Positions 1-10,845 of a DNA stretch of 64,000 bases are shown here, in pieces. The stretch spans positions 1,922,001 to 1,986,000 of the forward strand of contig JABWDB010000006.1 in assembly GCA_019614645.1 (NCBI GenBank), given 5' to 3'. This DNA comes from Stratiolaelaps scimitus (taxonomy: Eukaryota; Arthropoda; Arachnida; Mesostigmata; Laelapidae). Both the position numbers and the translations under genes were made by a program. The notes under the pieces are model-generated. The model was not told where the DNA came from. It saw nothing but the letters and a program-made list of their open reading frames with translations, and ran no database searches. Position 1 is the stretch's first letter. Every line of letters begins with the position of its first letter.

Positions 1-229
1 AACATCGCTCGAGTTTCAGCGGAAACCAGCTTGGCCACGTATCGTTCGTATACCGTGTCGTCTGGGTGTTCCCAGCCTTTCCGCGGTTCACCACCGGCCC
101 ATTTGCTCAGAGGTGGTTGCGAGCCGGGAACGTTGTCCTTGCTCGTCTGCTCCTCCGACAGCACAGGGGGTAGCGGCGGCGGCGGCGGCGGCTGCTGTGG
201 TGGTGGGTGCCCGACAGTGACTTCGTACC
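1..229 (-). CDS. Internal coding exon, proline-rich protein of unknown function (runs off left edge)
   Basis: The minus strand is open from a TAA at 255-257 to the window edge. Read in that direction it gives a run of prolines with two glutamines, then an acidic stretch (SEEQTSKDN), then an ordered-looking segment containing KWAGGEPRKGWEHPDD and VYERYVAKLVSAETRAM. The switch from low complexity to a mixed charged and aromatic sequence is typical of real protein. No ATG lies at its start, so it should be an internal exon; the AG at 230-231 (minus-strand sense) is one possible acceptor, but its pyrimidine tract is weak, so the upstream boundary is uncertain. I do not recognise the family. The GGC tract on the plus strand (173-192) is the antisense of the polyproline codons. 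Confidence 0.5.
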
Positions 230-2110
230 CTCGAACGAATACTACACTACGACGTTACGCCGTGGATAGAGGGAATAGATAGTCTATTTTGAAGGAGGTG
301 GGCGCGACCGCCATCGCGCGACCGTCAGCACTGAAAGACTATTTTCTTCCTGCTACCACTGCTCCTGTTCCTACTGCTACCTCTAGCACTACTACTAGCA
401 CTACCCCTCTGCTATGTCCTTCTTTCCTTACGATGATGGCGACGCCTGGTGGCGTCGTTTCCTCTCTTTCGGTCGGCATCGCATCCCAACGGCGACGACC
501 CAACGAGACAACGCCGTTCCCGTGGCTGGAGATGACGAACCGCGGAAACAGCCACGCGCGTTCCCACCAGAACGAAGACCTTGGCAGGACAGCCTTAGCA
601 GCACTAGCCGATTGGGGTGGCAGGCCTCGCTGCCCCAGTGCCGAGCATCGCTTCGTCGCCTTATTCTATGCTGATGATGGTGCTGCGTCCAGACGTTGCC
701 GACGACGCCTGGACGGGGACCAGAAACGCTGAAAACGGGCCACGCGCGAACTCCTCGAGGAGGATTTGCTGCGCTGCTGCTGCTGTTTTTCTCGGTTCGC
801 GCGCTGAGATCCTCCCGCGCCTTTTCTCCACGCTTTCCCTTCTTGAGCCCTCATATCATAGCACTCCGCCCTATCATTTCACCCTTTCTCGCCTTCCCTG
901 ATTCATTCCCCGTTCTGCCCCTCCGAGACTGAGCGAGAGGCCCTCTTGGCCGTAGCAGATAGGCCACTTTAGGCCACTGCCACTACTACTACTACTGCTG
1001 CTGCTGCCATTGTCTCAAGGCAGAAGGCCAACGCGTACGTTCCGCAGGACGTACATAGCTGCTAGAGCTGCCGGTGCTTCCGTTGAAACTCCTAACTTGC
1101 CGTGCCTCACGTGATCTGTAGAGTAGAGCGAAGCCATCATCAGATACATAACATAGCAGTACACGCATATATATATATATATATATACCACATCGTTCTG
1201 CCACTACTGTTACCAGCAGTGTGAGAGGCAGTTGGACCGACACTTTTCAACGACGAAGATCCTGCTGACGCTACGCTGAGGAATGCGTGCGGCGAACGCT
1301 AGTGATGAGGAAGCGGCGTTGCTATCGTCGGCGTTGTCGTTGTTGCTATCGTCATCGTCGACGACGGCTGTTGACGCTCGGCTCCGTACAATGCAAAGGG
1401 TTCGTTGGAACGCAGAGCCGACAGTTCCCTACGCTGTATCAGTCAGCAGTGCATCCTCTGTAGATGGTGAAGTGTAAGTGCCCTTGGACTGGAAGGAGGG
1501 GCGAAGCCTCGGACCAGTGGGGGCGGGTAACGTAGCAGCCATTTCGAGTTGGGCTGTGCCCTTGCTGCTGCTGCTGCTACTACCACTGCTGCTGCTGTAG
1601 GCGGCGAAGACGGACGGGTTGCATTGCACTGATGGCGTTGGCAGTGGGGTCCCGAAGTCGAACGACACCTACCCATCCGGCCTCGGGACGGCTTGGCTAC
1701 ACATCCATACCGTCCTCACGCTCCGTATATACTCCGTAGCCGCTGAACCTCTCGCCCGTCCGACGTGATAAACTGCGTTTGGCGAACACGGAGCGTGGAT
1801 CGTTCTTTCTTCTCATCTGAATTCGGCGAGAGTCGGTCGGTCGACGGGCTGAGCTGACTCCGGCAGGACGAACTCTAGCCAACTCGGCTCGGTTCGACTC
1901 GGCTCTCGGAGCGGGTGCGGCAGCTCCGATGCCGAGCTAGCGAGCTTGGCAACATCGCGGAACGGAGTCATGGTTGCGCTAATGCTCTGCCTGCTGGCGG
2001 CATAGCGGAAATATGCCAAGAACTTTTCGTAGTACCAGCAGCAGTTAAGGCGATGTACGATATTCGTATGTCTACTGGGACCTCCTCGACGACGATCCCC
2101 GGCTGACACG
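230..2110. other. GC-rich stretch with trinucleotide and TA repeats, no assigned gene
   Basis: Overlapping frames on both strands stay open because of GC content, not because one frame stands out. Contents include a (CTG/CAG) tract at about 983-1009, a (TA)n tract at 1167-1187, and serine-coding AGC repeats near 1563-1600. A plus-strand frame from an ATG at 1283 reaches a donor-like GTAAGT at about 1474, and a minus-strand serine-rich frame occupies 1429-1668; neither can be preferred. The block could be 5' UTR or promoter DNA or contain short exons. Confidence 0.4.
1167..1187. repeat. (TA)n microsatellite
   Basis: An uninterrupted alternating AT tract of about 21 bases lies between the GC-rich blocks. 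Confidence 0.9.
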
Positions 2111-2554
2111 CAGAAATCTACACGTTTTTCATGGTGGCTACTGGTGCCGCCGCATCTTCTCCATAATCCACTGGGCCTCCCTCCTCTCTAGTGCTTTCAC
2201 AAATAATAACACCACAGCAGTAACTTACGGTTTTCTGTCATTTTTTAAAACGTCCACTACGAGCACGCGCACAACGACGCCGACATATCAAGTCCCTCTG
2301 AATGAGTACCAAAGTGTGTTGCTCGTCGGGGCGTTTGCTAAGAGCAGCCTCTTATCGTAATTAGAATATAGGGTTATAGTTGTTGGACTAGTTGTATCGG
2401 TACCTGTCGTGATTCATGCTTAGTCATCACTGAAGCAGTGTTTTGCTTGGCACCAGACTGGTTTGCACGGACTGTTGGCAAACAGAGTTGCTGGTTTTTT
2501 TTTGTTATTACTATCCCCGGCCCTCATCTCGACTTTATTCCTCTACGAAAACAG

Positions 2555-2592
2555 AAGCAAATAAAGCGGGAGTAGACGAACACAAAGCAGCG
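2555..2592 (+). CDS. Candidate 38-nt microexon, unknown gene
   Basis: A long pyrimidine tract (about 2494-2545, with a run of T) ends in ACAG at 2554, and a consensus-like GTGAGT donor starts at 2593. The 38 bases between give an open frame with two bases completing an upstream codon, followed by ANKAGVDEHKAA, ending on a codon boundary. Microexons of this size are known in animals, but the assignment rests only on splice-signal quality. The neighbouring exons were not identified. Confidence 0.3.
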
Positions 2593-3012
2593 GTGAGTAT
2601 CTCATCACGGACTGTCGTCCTCAGGCCGGATACATCTGCTTGAGTTACGGCGGCGGCGACGGGTCGGAGTTTGGCGCAGCCCCTCTTAGATAATCAAGAT
2701 GGGGCACAAATTGCCGTATATGCCATTGTTTATATATGCCCTCATCATTTGTTCTGTAGAGCACTTGTTTGTCACCTTGTGGCTAGGTCATCAAATGACC
2801 TTCGAGCGCCCTCTACAAATTGGGTGCACGGCAGTATCCGGCCTGAATTATCCCTGGGCTAAAGCTGCAAGCTGCTTTTCATCTCTCGACAACTTTTAAG
2901 TGTGAAGCTCATCGAGCGGGTGTGTTCTTTGCATAGACAGTTTTAGCCTATCTAGCAGTGTTTCGTGCCATCAGGCTATCGAATTGTACTATATATTACG
3001 AGCTGATATAAA

Positions 3013-3067
3013 AAAAATCGTGTCGCTCATAACGAACTGAACGCCCGTTGTGAGCAACACGATTTTT
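3013..3067. repeat. Hairpin, 22-bp near-perfect inverted repeat
   Basis: The arms 3013-3034 and 3046-3067 are complementary at 20 of 22 positions and enclose an 11-base loop. Both arms end in a run of A or T. It may be the remnant of a small foldback element. Confidence 0.75.
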
Positions 3068-5624
3068 GTGTCCTTCTCCACATTACTATAGCGCGTTAGG
3101 TGGCTTGATCAGCGTGCGGCGGCGGCAGAGACGCCGCTCGATGACCACATTGAGTCCTACAAAGAAGTCTGCGGGTTAGCTGTTTCGTGTTCATGCAGAT
3201 CTTTCGCCAGATTCTACAGGCCCGTGATACCGACCGCGAACATATCACGCTCGGGAAACGTAACGCGACGTAGCGAATCCACATAAAAATCTATGCAGGC
3301 GTGTCGTCAAACGAATTTCGCGAATCGAACGAATCCGCCGACATTAAAGAACAGGGAAACGAACGTCCAACGATTTGGACGGCTGCCAATGTGCTTGGAG
3401 CTCCGGTCGACCTGCGAACCTCGGTCTGGCTATGACCGACATAGGTAGAAATATGCAACGATTGCAGTTGATTCGTAGGCCGTAACCGCCAGCGTCACAT
3501 GAGCCTGCCAATGGCCAGCCAAACAGCACAGATGCACCTATACCACCAGCTGTGGCGAGAGCATGTGCGCTAATGTGGTTACAGCAATTACTGTCAGTAT
3601 GAAATTGTAATGCAATAAAAGTGATATACCAAGCGAGCTACAGACGGCCGCTCTCGCGTTCATGCTTTATCGTATTGTACACATACACACGGCCGCCTCT
3701 CTCGAATGCTCAGCCTTCAACTACTCAATGTTATTCTCGTATGGTAAAGAGAAGAGGAGTCCACCCGCCACTCTCAGTGTGCCCCCGGGTGTAAGTGTCC
3801 TGAATGCTCATTTGAATGGTGCACATCTAGGTCTCTCGGCGAGCCATGAACCAAAAGCCAAGCAAACTTGCTCTCTCTCTCTCTCGCTCTATGTCAGACT
3901 GTCACTCTCTCTGCATTTGTCCGTCGTACCGGCCGGCTCCGCCAGTCGGCTTGCCTCAGCACCGCCACTACGACTACTGCCGGCCGCTGCCGTAATTACG
4001 GTAATGACGGCCTCTGGGATCAGTGAGAAACGGGAGCCGTGCAGGAAAGTCCGTTGGTCGTGGGCCCCACTACGGCGGCGCTAGCATTGCCATTCCCTTT
4101 GCGGGCGCACCGGCGGCAGTGCCCGCTGCAACGGTAAATCATGCGGGAGATGCCATTGCAGACAGCTGGCTGCTGCCGGTTGGTTCGCTAATCAAGCGGC
4201 CACGCAGCGGGTCGCCTGTCTCGGGTCGGGACCTACCGCCGTCAGGGGAAAGCCTAGCATAGCGGGAGGCCTACGCCAGGCCATGTGAGCCTGATGCTGA
4301 CTCGGATAACAGCACAGATAGTAACAGCGACGAAGCTTACGAAAACAGCTGCGACTTCCACTGCGACAGCTACGCGATATATGTATCTATGTACATTTGT
4401 CGTAGGCCACTACGGGAGGAATTACGCAACGGTAGCACTGGGTAGAAAACAGCAGTATCAAATGCTGAGAATGCTGGGAATGGCGAAGCGGAGTGCTTAG
4501 CACAGTGAGGATGATTGATTGATTGAACCAGTGCAAGGGAAGATGTATCATTGTCGCGCGTCGACTGAATCCGCCCGAGGCTGGTGACTGCTCAGGTCCT
4601 GTTCACTGTTGTGCCGTCCGTTGAAGCCATTTGTCGCCTGTTTGCTGCGGCGGTTCCTGCGTTAGCCAATTGTAGATCTGTGTGTGACGTATTCGCATGG
4701 TTTGACTCACGGCTCTCTGTGGATAAGTGCGGTGTGCTCAGTAACCATGCAGTCCGCCGATCGGCGAGCGAATCATAATACCTGTACTATTTAAACATAA
4801 AGCCTATCTATATATATATATATATGATATGATCTTTTTGCAATATATATATATATACTCGTCGAAGGATTAACTCGTTTTTAATTATTTTATTTTTACT
4901 TTTTTTTTTTACTTTCATTTTTAATTACGTAAATTACATCACTAAATACATCTGACACGTTATTGCCATGAGCATTACAGTATCGAAGCATATCCGTTTT
5001 GTTTTATGATACACGTAGATAACTCCGTCCACGCCAGATCTGATGCGCGTGCATTTCTTCCGTTCCAGGTACATTTCTATAGTCGACGACACACTTATCA
5101 GAGTGATACACAAAGGAAAATTGCAACGATTACTAAATACTAAGTTAGCCACAGTCAATCTGCGTCGGAGTGTGCCTGCGCTGGCATCTGATCCGACCTG
5201 GCGTTCGGTGCACGCGGTGATCTCCAAGGTTATAGACGAACTAAGTCCGCCAACTCATTGCGAGTACGGGTCCGCCCTATACCCTGTTGCGTTAGCCAAG
5301 TGTGTCCGGGAGTTCTGGCCAATGGGGCTCGAGAGATCGACTTTAGTTGGATAGTCTTCGGGCGGCGGATTGCAGCTCCGTCATCGACGTGAAGGGACCC
5401 TCTATGACCGAAGAATGGCAGGCCGCCGAAGTACCGGACGTTCAGATAGCGATAGCAGAGATCTAAGTTGTCGTTCCCTTAGGGGCTCGGTTGGTTCCTC
5501 TCGCCGACAAGAGCCTATACAACAGACGGGTATCTGGTTTACAGAGATACACGAATCGATACACGTTCGGTCACGTGACATGTACGTGCATCGACTGGCT
5601 GCAAACGAAGGCTCAAACGATGAG

Positions 5625-5885
5625 CTACGTATTTTCGCGACTACGAACACGCGGGAGTTGCAATATCGAGGAGCGATAGGCGGCGCTCTGTCTATTATTT
5701 TCTGTGAGAGTTTCTCTGATTGAGCAAAACTCCTCCACTTGAGCCAATCGCCGAAGCCAGACAACACAATCGCATATGTTGTTAGATGTTAGTTGATGGA
5801 CACTTTTTGGTACACTTTCACGAAATGTTTCTAAACATGCATGGCATTTGAATAATACAGCCCGACGATGGGTAACACGGTACAT
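5625..5885 (-). CDS. Small hypothetical ORF, 86 residues
   Basis: A complete ATG-to-stop frame of 86 codons sits in DNA of average GC content. Its composition looks natural (FKCHACLETF near residue 12, CDCVVWLRRLAQVEEF in the middle). The CxxC pair resembles half a zinc knuckle but there is no second metal-binding pair, so no domain is claimed. A longer overlapping frame, 5402-5767 on the same strand, and plus-strand frames compete with it. It may be a chance ORF or a fragment of an old mobile element. Confidence 0.22.
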   Translation of the reverse strand: MYRVTHRRAVLFKCHACLETFRESVPKSVHQLTSNNICDCVVWLRRLAQVEEFCSIRETLTENNRQSAAYRSSILQLPRVRSRENT

Positions 5886-6727
5886 ACATGAGAGGAGTTT
5901 TTTTTTTCTTTTAACAATATGACCTATTACAGAATACTCATTTCATAACATTGGTCCTCTTGCGACTAACATATTTAGGAAAATGGACCTGCTTTTAGTT
6001 AGCCGGTGCGCAAGCAATACAGTAACATTTCGTGGCCGCAACAACTAATCGGTTCCTGCGTGGTTGTTTAGACATTCGGTATCTTGTCCTACATAAAAGG
6101 GTCATACGGAGGCCTGCAATCTACCTATTACACACGGCATAGTGGCCAGTGTTCTTGTCCTGGTATCTAGCTCCCCGATAGTCTGATGTAATCAGCGTCG
6201 TTAAGAGCGTCCGGAAGAGGCAACTCAACCGGAAGGAAAAGCAAGACATAGCGTCGCCCTCTTCGACTTACATTTCCCGACATGAATAGGTTTACTGTGG
6301 ACTGAACCATGTCGATGAACAAATAGACATTGCAGTGTACTCTCACCGATGATTCTGCTCTATGCGCCATGTGGGCTCGTGGGCGGCATCTCTGAGTGAG
6401 GTCTTGCTTGTTTGTTTGTGTTCGTCCCTTTGTCAGTGTGTGCGTGGCTGTGTGTCTCAGGTCAGAGCGAATGTCACAAGTGCGCAACCTCTGCAAGTGA
6501 TTCCTGATGGCCTTGGCCGACTGGACGCCGCTGGGAGAGCTGGCCGTTCCGAACGACGATGGAGTGATCTGACTCCGGATATGGCTCGGGCGGGCCAACA
6601 GCTGCCGCGGCCGGCCAGCTTCCGATGCTGTAGTCGCCGTATGGCAGGTCATATGGGAATGGTGTAAGGATCAAGCAGAGGCCATCCTTGCGACTGAGTT
6701 TGATCAGCGGCCGCCGATCAGACTTAC

Positions 6728-6834
6728 CCATGCAGTCGCTCGTAACGGCAGAGACAACGGTAGAGGCTAGATACTGCTTGGCTTTTTCTGTTTCTTTTTC
6801 ATCTACGGAAGAAGTAGAAACTGTGCTAGCAGTA
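6728..6834 (-). CDS. Internal coding exon, unknown protein
   Basis: On the minus strand an open frame rich in Ser and Thr gives TASTVSTSSVDEKETEKAK followed by QYLASTVVSAVTSDCM, and stops exactly at ATGG|GTAAGT, a near-perfect donor (GT at 6726-6727). A plausible acceptor, CCAG, is read at 6835-6838. The exon would be 107 nt, entering with one base needed and leaving one base over. The protein is not recognised. It lies upstream, in the minus sense, of the proline-rich exon at the left edge and may belong to the same gene, but intervening exons were not identified. Confidence 0.5.
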
Positions 6835-9800
6835 CTGGACGTGATGGTAGTCAGAATTTACAAACAATGCTTCAGCCGTTCGGCATCTAGGCCACATATG
6901 AGCCACAATGATAGATCCGGCGTTAGATGTAGAATCGTGACGGGCATGTTAGTAAACGCTTACAATGCATCAGTACTGTGATATGGAGAAGTTCGTAGAT
7001 AGTATTGGGTGACACACCGGAAGACTGTCTATACGTATCAGTAGAAAACATAATGTTTAGCTGTATTGACTAGTTATTTATTATCACTCGCAAGACATCA
7101 TTCGACAGGCATCACTCAGGCGCTTACGAACGCTAAAATGATTAAGTACTCCATGCTAGTACTCGTTCACTTCAACATTATACACCTAATTACTAACTAA
7201 CACATACGATACATATCCAAGCATAGATCTGGCGCATCAGATGATATGTGGCCCGTCGTCGCACGAGTCGTGGTACTCAAATATCACATTGACGCTTTAC
7301 ATCGCGCATATCACTAGTCATTGATGCAACATGCTGATCCTATAGAATTGCAAGCAAATACAAGAGCGAAGGAGACATTCAACCACCTCCTTCGTTGTCC
7401 TGGTGCGCGTTCTCGACGTCCCAGAGGACAATCGACGGAAGGATGCTTTTCCCCCGGCGACCAGCAATCAGCGAGCCATTAGTGATCGCGCCGTTCCACA
7501 GCCATCTGTGTCTGTTGCTCGATGTCGAACGCAACCATGACCCCTATGATCAAATTCGACCGGAGCAAGAACGACGATTCACTGCGTCTGCTGGGCAGTC
7601 TCCCAGTGCAGTTTGGGCTGCTCCCCTATGTGACAAGCCCCGTACCACTTCTGCGTATTATTATTATTACTAGTCGCCGTCCTTCAGAACTTGCACCAAT
7701 CTCAATTCACTCTCTTCGATACCGCACGCCGAGTTCAATCTGTGTGCCAATCTTCCAATCGCGTACGCACAAACAGAAGTTCACTTCTGGTCATCCTTGG
7801 CCGCGCTGGATGTCTTTCGCAGTCCGCCGAAGGGCCATCAAAAGTTTGCACCTTACGACGTCAACACAGGCGTTGGGCAGTTTAAGGCTATCGGGCAGCA
7901 CCGCCAATGCTGTGATGCGGGGAGGAAGAGGTCTGGCTTGTCGTGGGAGCGTTCCAAATTCGTCTGCCGTCCCGTATGTGTAATATTAAAATTTAACTGC
8001 TCGCTGCTCAGTAGATGATCTTAGACCAAACATGGCTGGCCAGCCACTTCGAACGAAACTTGATGCTCGATCCGTGGGGGTGCTCAGCTGCGGCAGCATT
8101 TGGTGATATATGAACGCTAACTGACATTTTCTGGTAGGTGTTGGTATTATACATGGCCAGATTAGAATTGTAGATTTTCATTATAAATGACTATTTCGTG
8201 TTGGATATCTACGAGGGGATATTTGTATATATTTAGTTTATTGCGTACTAAAAGTACACAAAGCATGTTTTTTGTCTCATTGGTAGAACTTGTTTTTGCA
8301 TGAATCTCGCAGGTTGTTTACCTGTTACTAATATATACTTATATATATATATATATATAAAACAGACCATACCACAATATATGTGTACATAACATTTTTC
8401 AGGTACAGTCAATCAAAAGGAAAATGAAGGAAGTTCTGCATGGCAACATCTGTATGTGCTTCCGCGTGTGTCACATATATCCCTAAAAGAACTAGCATCG
8501 TGGTATGGTGAGGAGGCCGTCTGATCACCTGGTGTTCCCCAAGGAAAAGGCTGTTTAGTGACGCTACTGACGGGCACTTGACCACGAGATATTTGGGACA
8601 CGTTTCGCCACACTTGATACAGAAGACGCATGAGTCATCGAGCGCGTGAGAGCCTGTAGTTCTATAAAACATAGGACATGATAGCATAGTATTGCATAAA
8701 CGTGTCACTGCCGGTTCGTTCCATCCGCCCCCCTTCCATGTATCATTAGTCATCACACCGGTAATATAAAATTCCGAGTTAATCTCGGCCATTTTTCTTT
8801 CCCATAAGCTTATAAACTCTAAATAAGCTGGCGTAACGGGAAGATTAACACGACGTCTCGGGACATATAAGAGAGCTTAAGCATTGTAAAATGCCAGCTC
8901 CTTTAATAAACCAATAAAACCTTTACCTTACAGACAGTCAGCTATGGCCCAGGAGGAAGACTAATTTGTTTTGCGCTAAGCAATGTGGGCCCATGGCTCG
9001 CTTCAGGAGTACAGGCTTTACTCGGTCAAGCTCTTCAAGCTCCGCTGACGAAACATGCTCGCAAATAGCTTCCAGTCCGTCCAAGGCAACGGTCGCAATC
9101 TTTATCTCGAACAAGCTCAGCGCTATCCTCAGCGATATCTTCAGCCACGTGTGTATCTACACCCTGACACTCGTACCCTGACAACAGGCGCACGCTGTCG
9201 TCTGTCCGTGATTGCGCTCAGTAAGAGAACGACCGTTTATCGGTGTGGCCACACCCAAGTATTATACTTGAAGAAATTGATGTAGCTTAAGTTATTTCTG
9301 CATATATGTATATAACTTTTGACGACTCCTTTAAGAAACTTTTGGCAATCGCTACAGTCCCACAGCGACAAAGCAGTTGGCGAAAAGATCTATAATGTTG
9401 TATATTTTTTCGTAATTAAAATCCCATCTTAGTCGCGTTTCTATTAATTCACAAGTGTATCGAACCTCAGAGTAGTATTTAGTCTACGAGATACGACGAC
9501 AATGAAAAATTATGTAAAATGAGAACCCCGTAATCCTTCCAGTGAGACGCGAAAGCATTGTCGAATATTGACTTGAGTTATTTAATATAGCGGTGAAAAT
9601 AATATATATATATATATATATCAGAAGTGATTAGATTACCTTAAGCACTGCGATATTTGGAAGTTCCACTCTCTTCTACATCACAAATCAGTTGAGATAT
9701 ATCCGCATCAAAGTGAGTAACACTACTGACAACGGGAAGCGTTACGCTGCGAGGGCAAAGCGCAGCTTTACCGCGAACTCTGATCCTTGAGTGGGCTGGA

Positions 9801-10250
9801 TTGCTGCGAGTATTCTCCACATGCCCTCGGCAATCGTCTTCGAAAACGCGAAAAATGACTATTTACATCATGAGCGCACAACTTCGATTCTACAGGCAAC
9901 GCGTGATGGTGCCTTACGAACAACGGACCTCAACTATGGTAACTGGTAAGGGAGAACGCATTGAACGCACTTAAGTCCTCACGGCGGATAATCAACAAAC
10001 AAATCGTGTGCTCAAAGTCGTATGAGTAGAAATTGCAGACAGCCTCATCTTAAGATTGGCGTATTTCTTCTCCATTAAAGTGTCGAAATAGGATGACCGT
10101 GTACTCGCTTTCAACACCTGATGCCCATGAACATGTACTTTGGGTTTCGTCCAACTGAAATCACCCATTCCAGAGTTCAGTCGCACTTGTTCGAGCGGGT
10201 CTCCTCCCAAGCCTTGGCCACGGGGAAGGTGCTATTCATTGTTGGGTTCT
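6835..10250. other. Intron-like, AT-richer DNA with no assigned gene
   Basis: Open frames at 7395-8018 (plus, three overlapping) and 8409-8792 (minus) have no recognisable motif and no good splice signals. TA tracts lie at 8341-8359 and 9602-9621. A short candidate exon (9896-9945, plus) with acceptor CTACAG and donor GTAAGG encodes about 16 codons, but was not confirmed by phase with its neighbours. Confidence 0.45.
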
Positions 10251-10445
10251 CTACAAAAGGGCGCTTAATCGCGCGGAAGACGAACGAGTCCAAGGCACGC
10301 CGGCCGAACCGACAATCGGGTCCAACCAACGGTCAAACTCAGGCAAAGTGTTGCTGTACTCGCCCTGTACGAAGGCTGTGCGATCGGAAGAGAGAGGTTC
10401 GTAGGGGTTCGGAGCGCAACCGCTGCCTGACCCTCGCGCGGCGGG
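10251..10445 (-). CDS. Candidate terminal exon, unknown protein (conflicts with plus-strand model)
   Basis: On the minus strand a pyrimidine-rich tract ends in TTTGCCAG at 10446-10453 and is followed by 64 open codons to a TAG. The segment reads as mixed, plausible protein (for example YEPLSSDRTAFVQGEYSNTL, FDRWLDPIVGSAGVPWTR). A 28-nt upstream exon (10525-10552) with AG before it and GTATGT after it joins in phase across a 79-nt intron. No family was recognised. The microexon overlaps a plus-strand two-exon model, so at most one model is likely to be right there. Confidence 0.33.
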   Translation of the reverse strand, partial: PAARGSGSGCAPNPYEPLSSDRTAFVQGEYSNTLPEFDRWLDPIVGSAGVPWTRSSSARLSALL

Positions 10446-10514
10446 CTGGCAAACCCGAAAAGAACCTCCAGTGAGGGGGGAGTGCCGGCGGCTACATGTG
10501 TTGGGCACTTTCAG

Positions 10515-10677
10515 ACGTACATACCTCAGCGAGACGTTCTTCTCGACCTTTGCTAAACAGCGGCGTCAACCCCGTGAGTTCGTCCACGAATTGCAAGTGC
10601 TCCCCTACACCGACCTGCTCCTATCTAGCCTGCACGTCCTTGCAGGCTCATCCTGTTGGCGCTTGCCACAGCTGCAG
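10515..10677 (+). CDS. Candidate exon, unknown protein (conflicts with minus-strand model)
   Basis: It follows CACTTTCAG at 10514 and ends at CTGCAG|GTGCGG. The frame gives one base plus 54 codons, including PREFVHELQVLPYTDLLLSS and LHVLAGSSCWRLPQLQ, and leaves in phase 0. The next acceptor is only 48 bases on and the next exon starts in phase 0, so the join is open; reading through the 48 bases instead meets a TAA. The product is leucine-rich and not recognised. Confidence 0.33.
10525..10552 (-). CDS. Candidate 28-nt microexon (minus model)
   Basis: It is bounded by TGTTTAG and by the donor CTGAG|GTATGT. In the phase that joins the downstream exon it encodes KGREERLAE with one preceding base. 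It is supported only by its splice signals and by phase agreement with 10251-10445. It lies inside the competing plus-strand exon 10515-10677. Confidence 0.25.
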
Positions 10678-10725
10678 GTGCGGCTCGTGACGTCTGTACA
10701 TTAAATGCGTTCCTTTCTCCTGCAG

Positions 10726-10845
10726 GCCGCGTTGAACCTGTTGCCAGGCATTGTCCTGCCTAAAATGACAAGGACGGTGTCGGATACCGCGGAGGCGGCG
10801 TTTCCGGGCCACATGCGTGTCCTGGGAGCGGGCGGGTGCTCATAG
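10726..10845 (+). CDS. Candidate terminal exon, unknown protein
   Basis: A strong pyrimidine tract followed by TGCAG ends at 10725. The 39 codons that follow begin AALNLLPGIVLPKMTRTVSD and end GHMRVLGAGGCS at a TAG. It is in phase with the candidate exon 10515-10677 across a 48-nt intron. No polyadenylation signal AATAAA was noticed immediately downstream. The function is unknown. Confidence 0.38.
   Translation, partial: AALNLLPGIVLPKMTRTVSDTAEAAFPGHMRVLGAGGCS

Larger units (their letters stand above)
2593..6727. other. Intron-like DNA with no assigned gene except a small minus-strand ORF
   Basis: Contents: a hairpin (3013-3067), a CT tract (about 3871-3890), GC-rich DNA at 3900-4270, TA tracts at 4809-4825 and 4843-4857, and open frames at 4584-4778 and 5043-5354 (plus) without convincing splice signals or known motifs. 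The minus-strand frames at 6167-6731 lie downstream of the donor at 6727 and so would be intron if the exon at 6728-6834 is real. Confidence 0.5.

Noticed and set aside
655..700. FYADDG peptide in a plus frame, resembling a reverse transcriptase catalytic motif
   Set aside because: No other reverse transcriptase blocks lie before or after it, the frame is GC-driven and open in several phases, and a four-residue match is expected by chance.
4809..4857. TA tracts as TATA boxes or origins
   Set aside because: They are simple repeats found throughout the window with no consistent relation to candidate first exons.
6167..6652. 161-codon minus ORF
   Set aside because: It lies directly past a near-perfect minus-strand donor at 6726-6727, so it would be intron if the upstream exon is real, and it lacks a motif.
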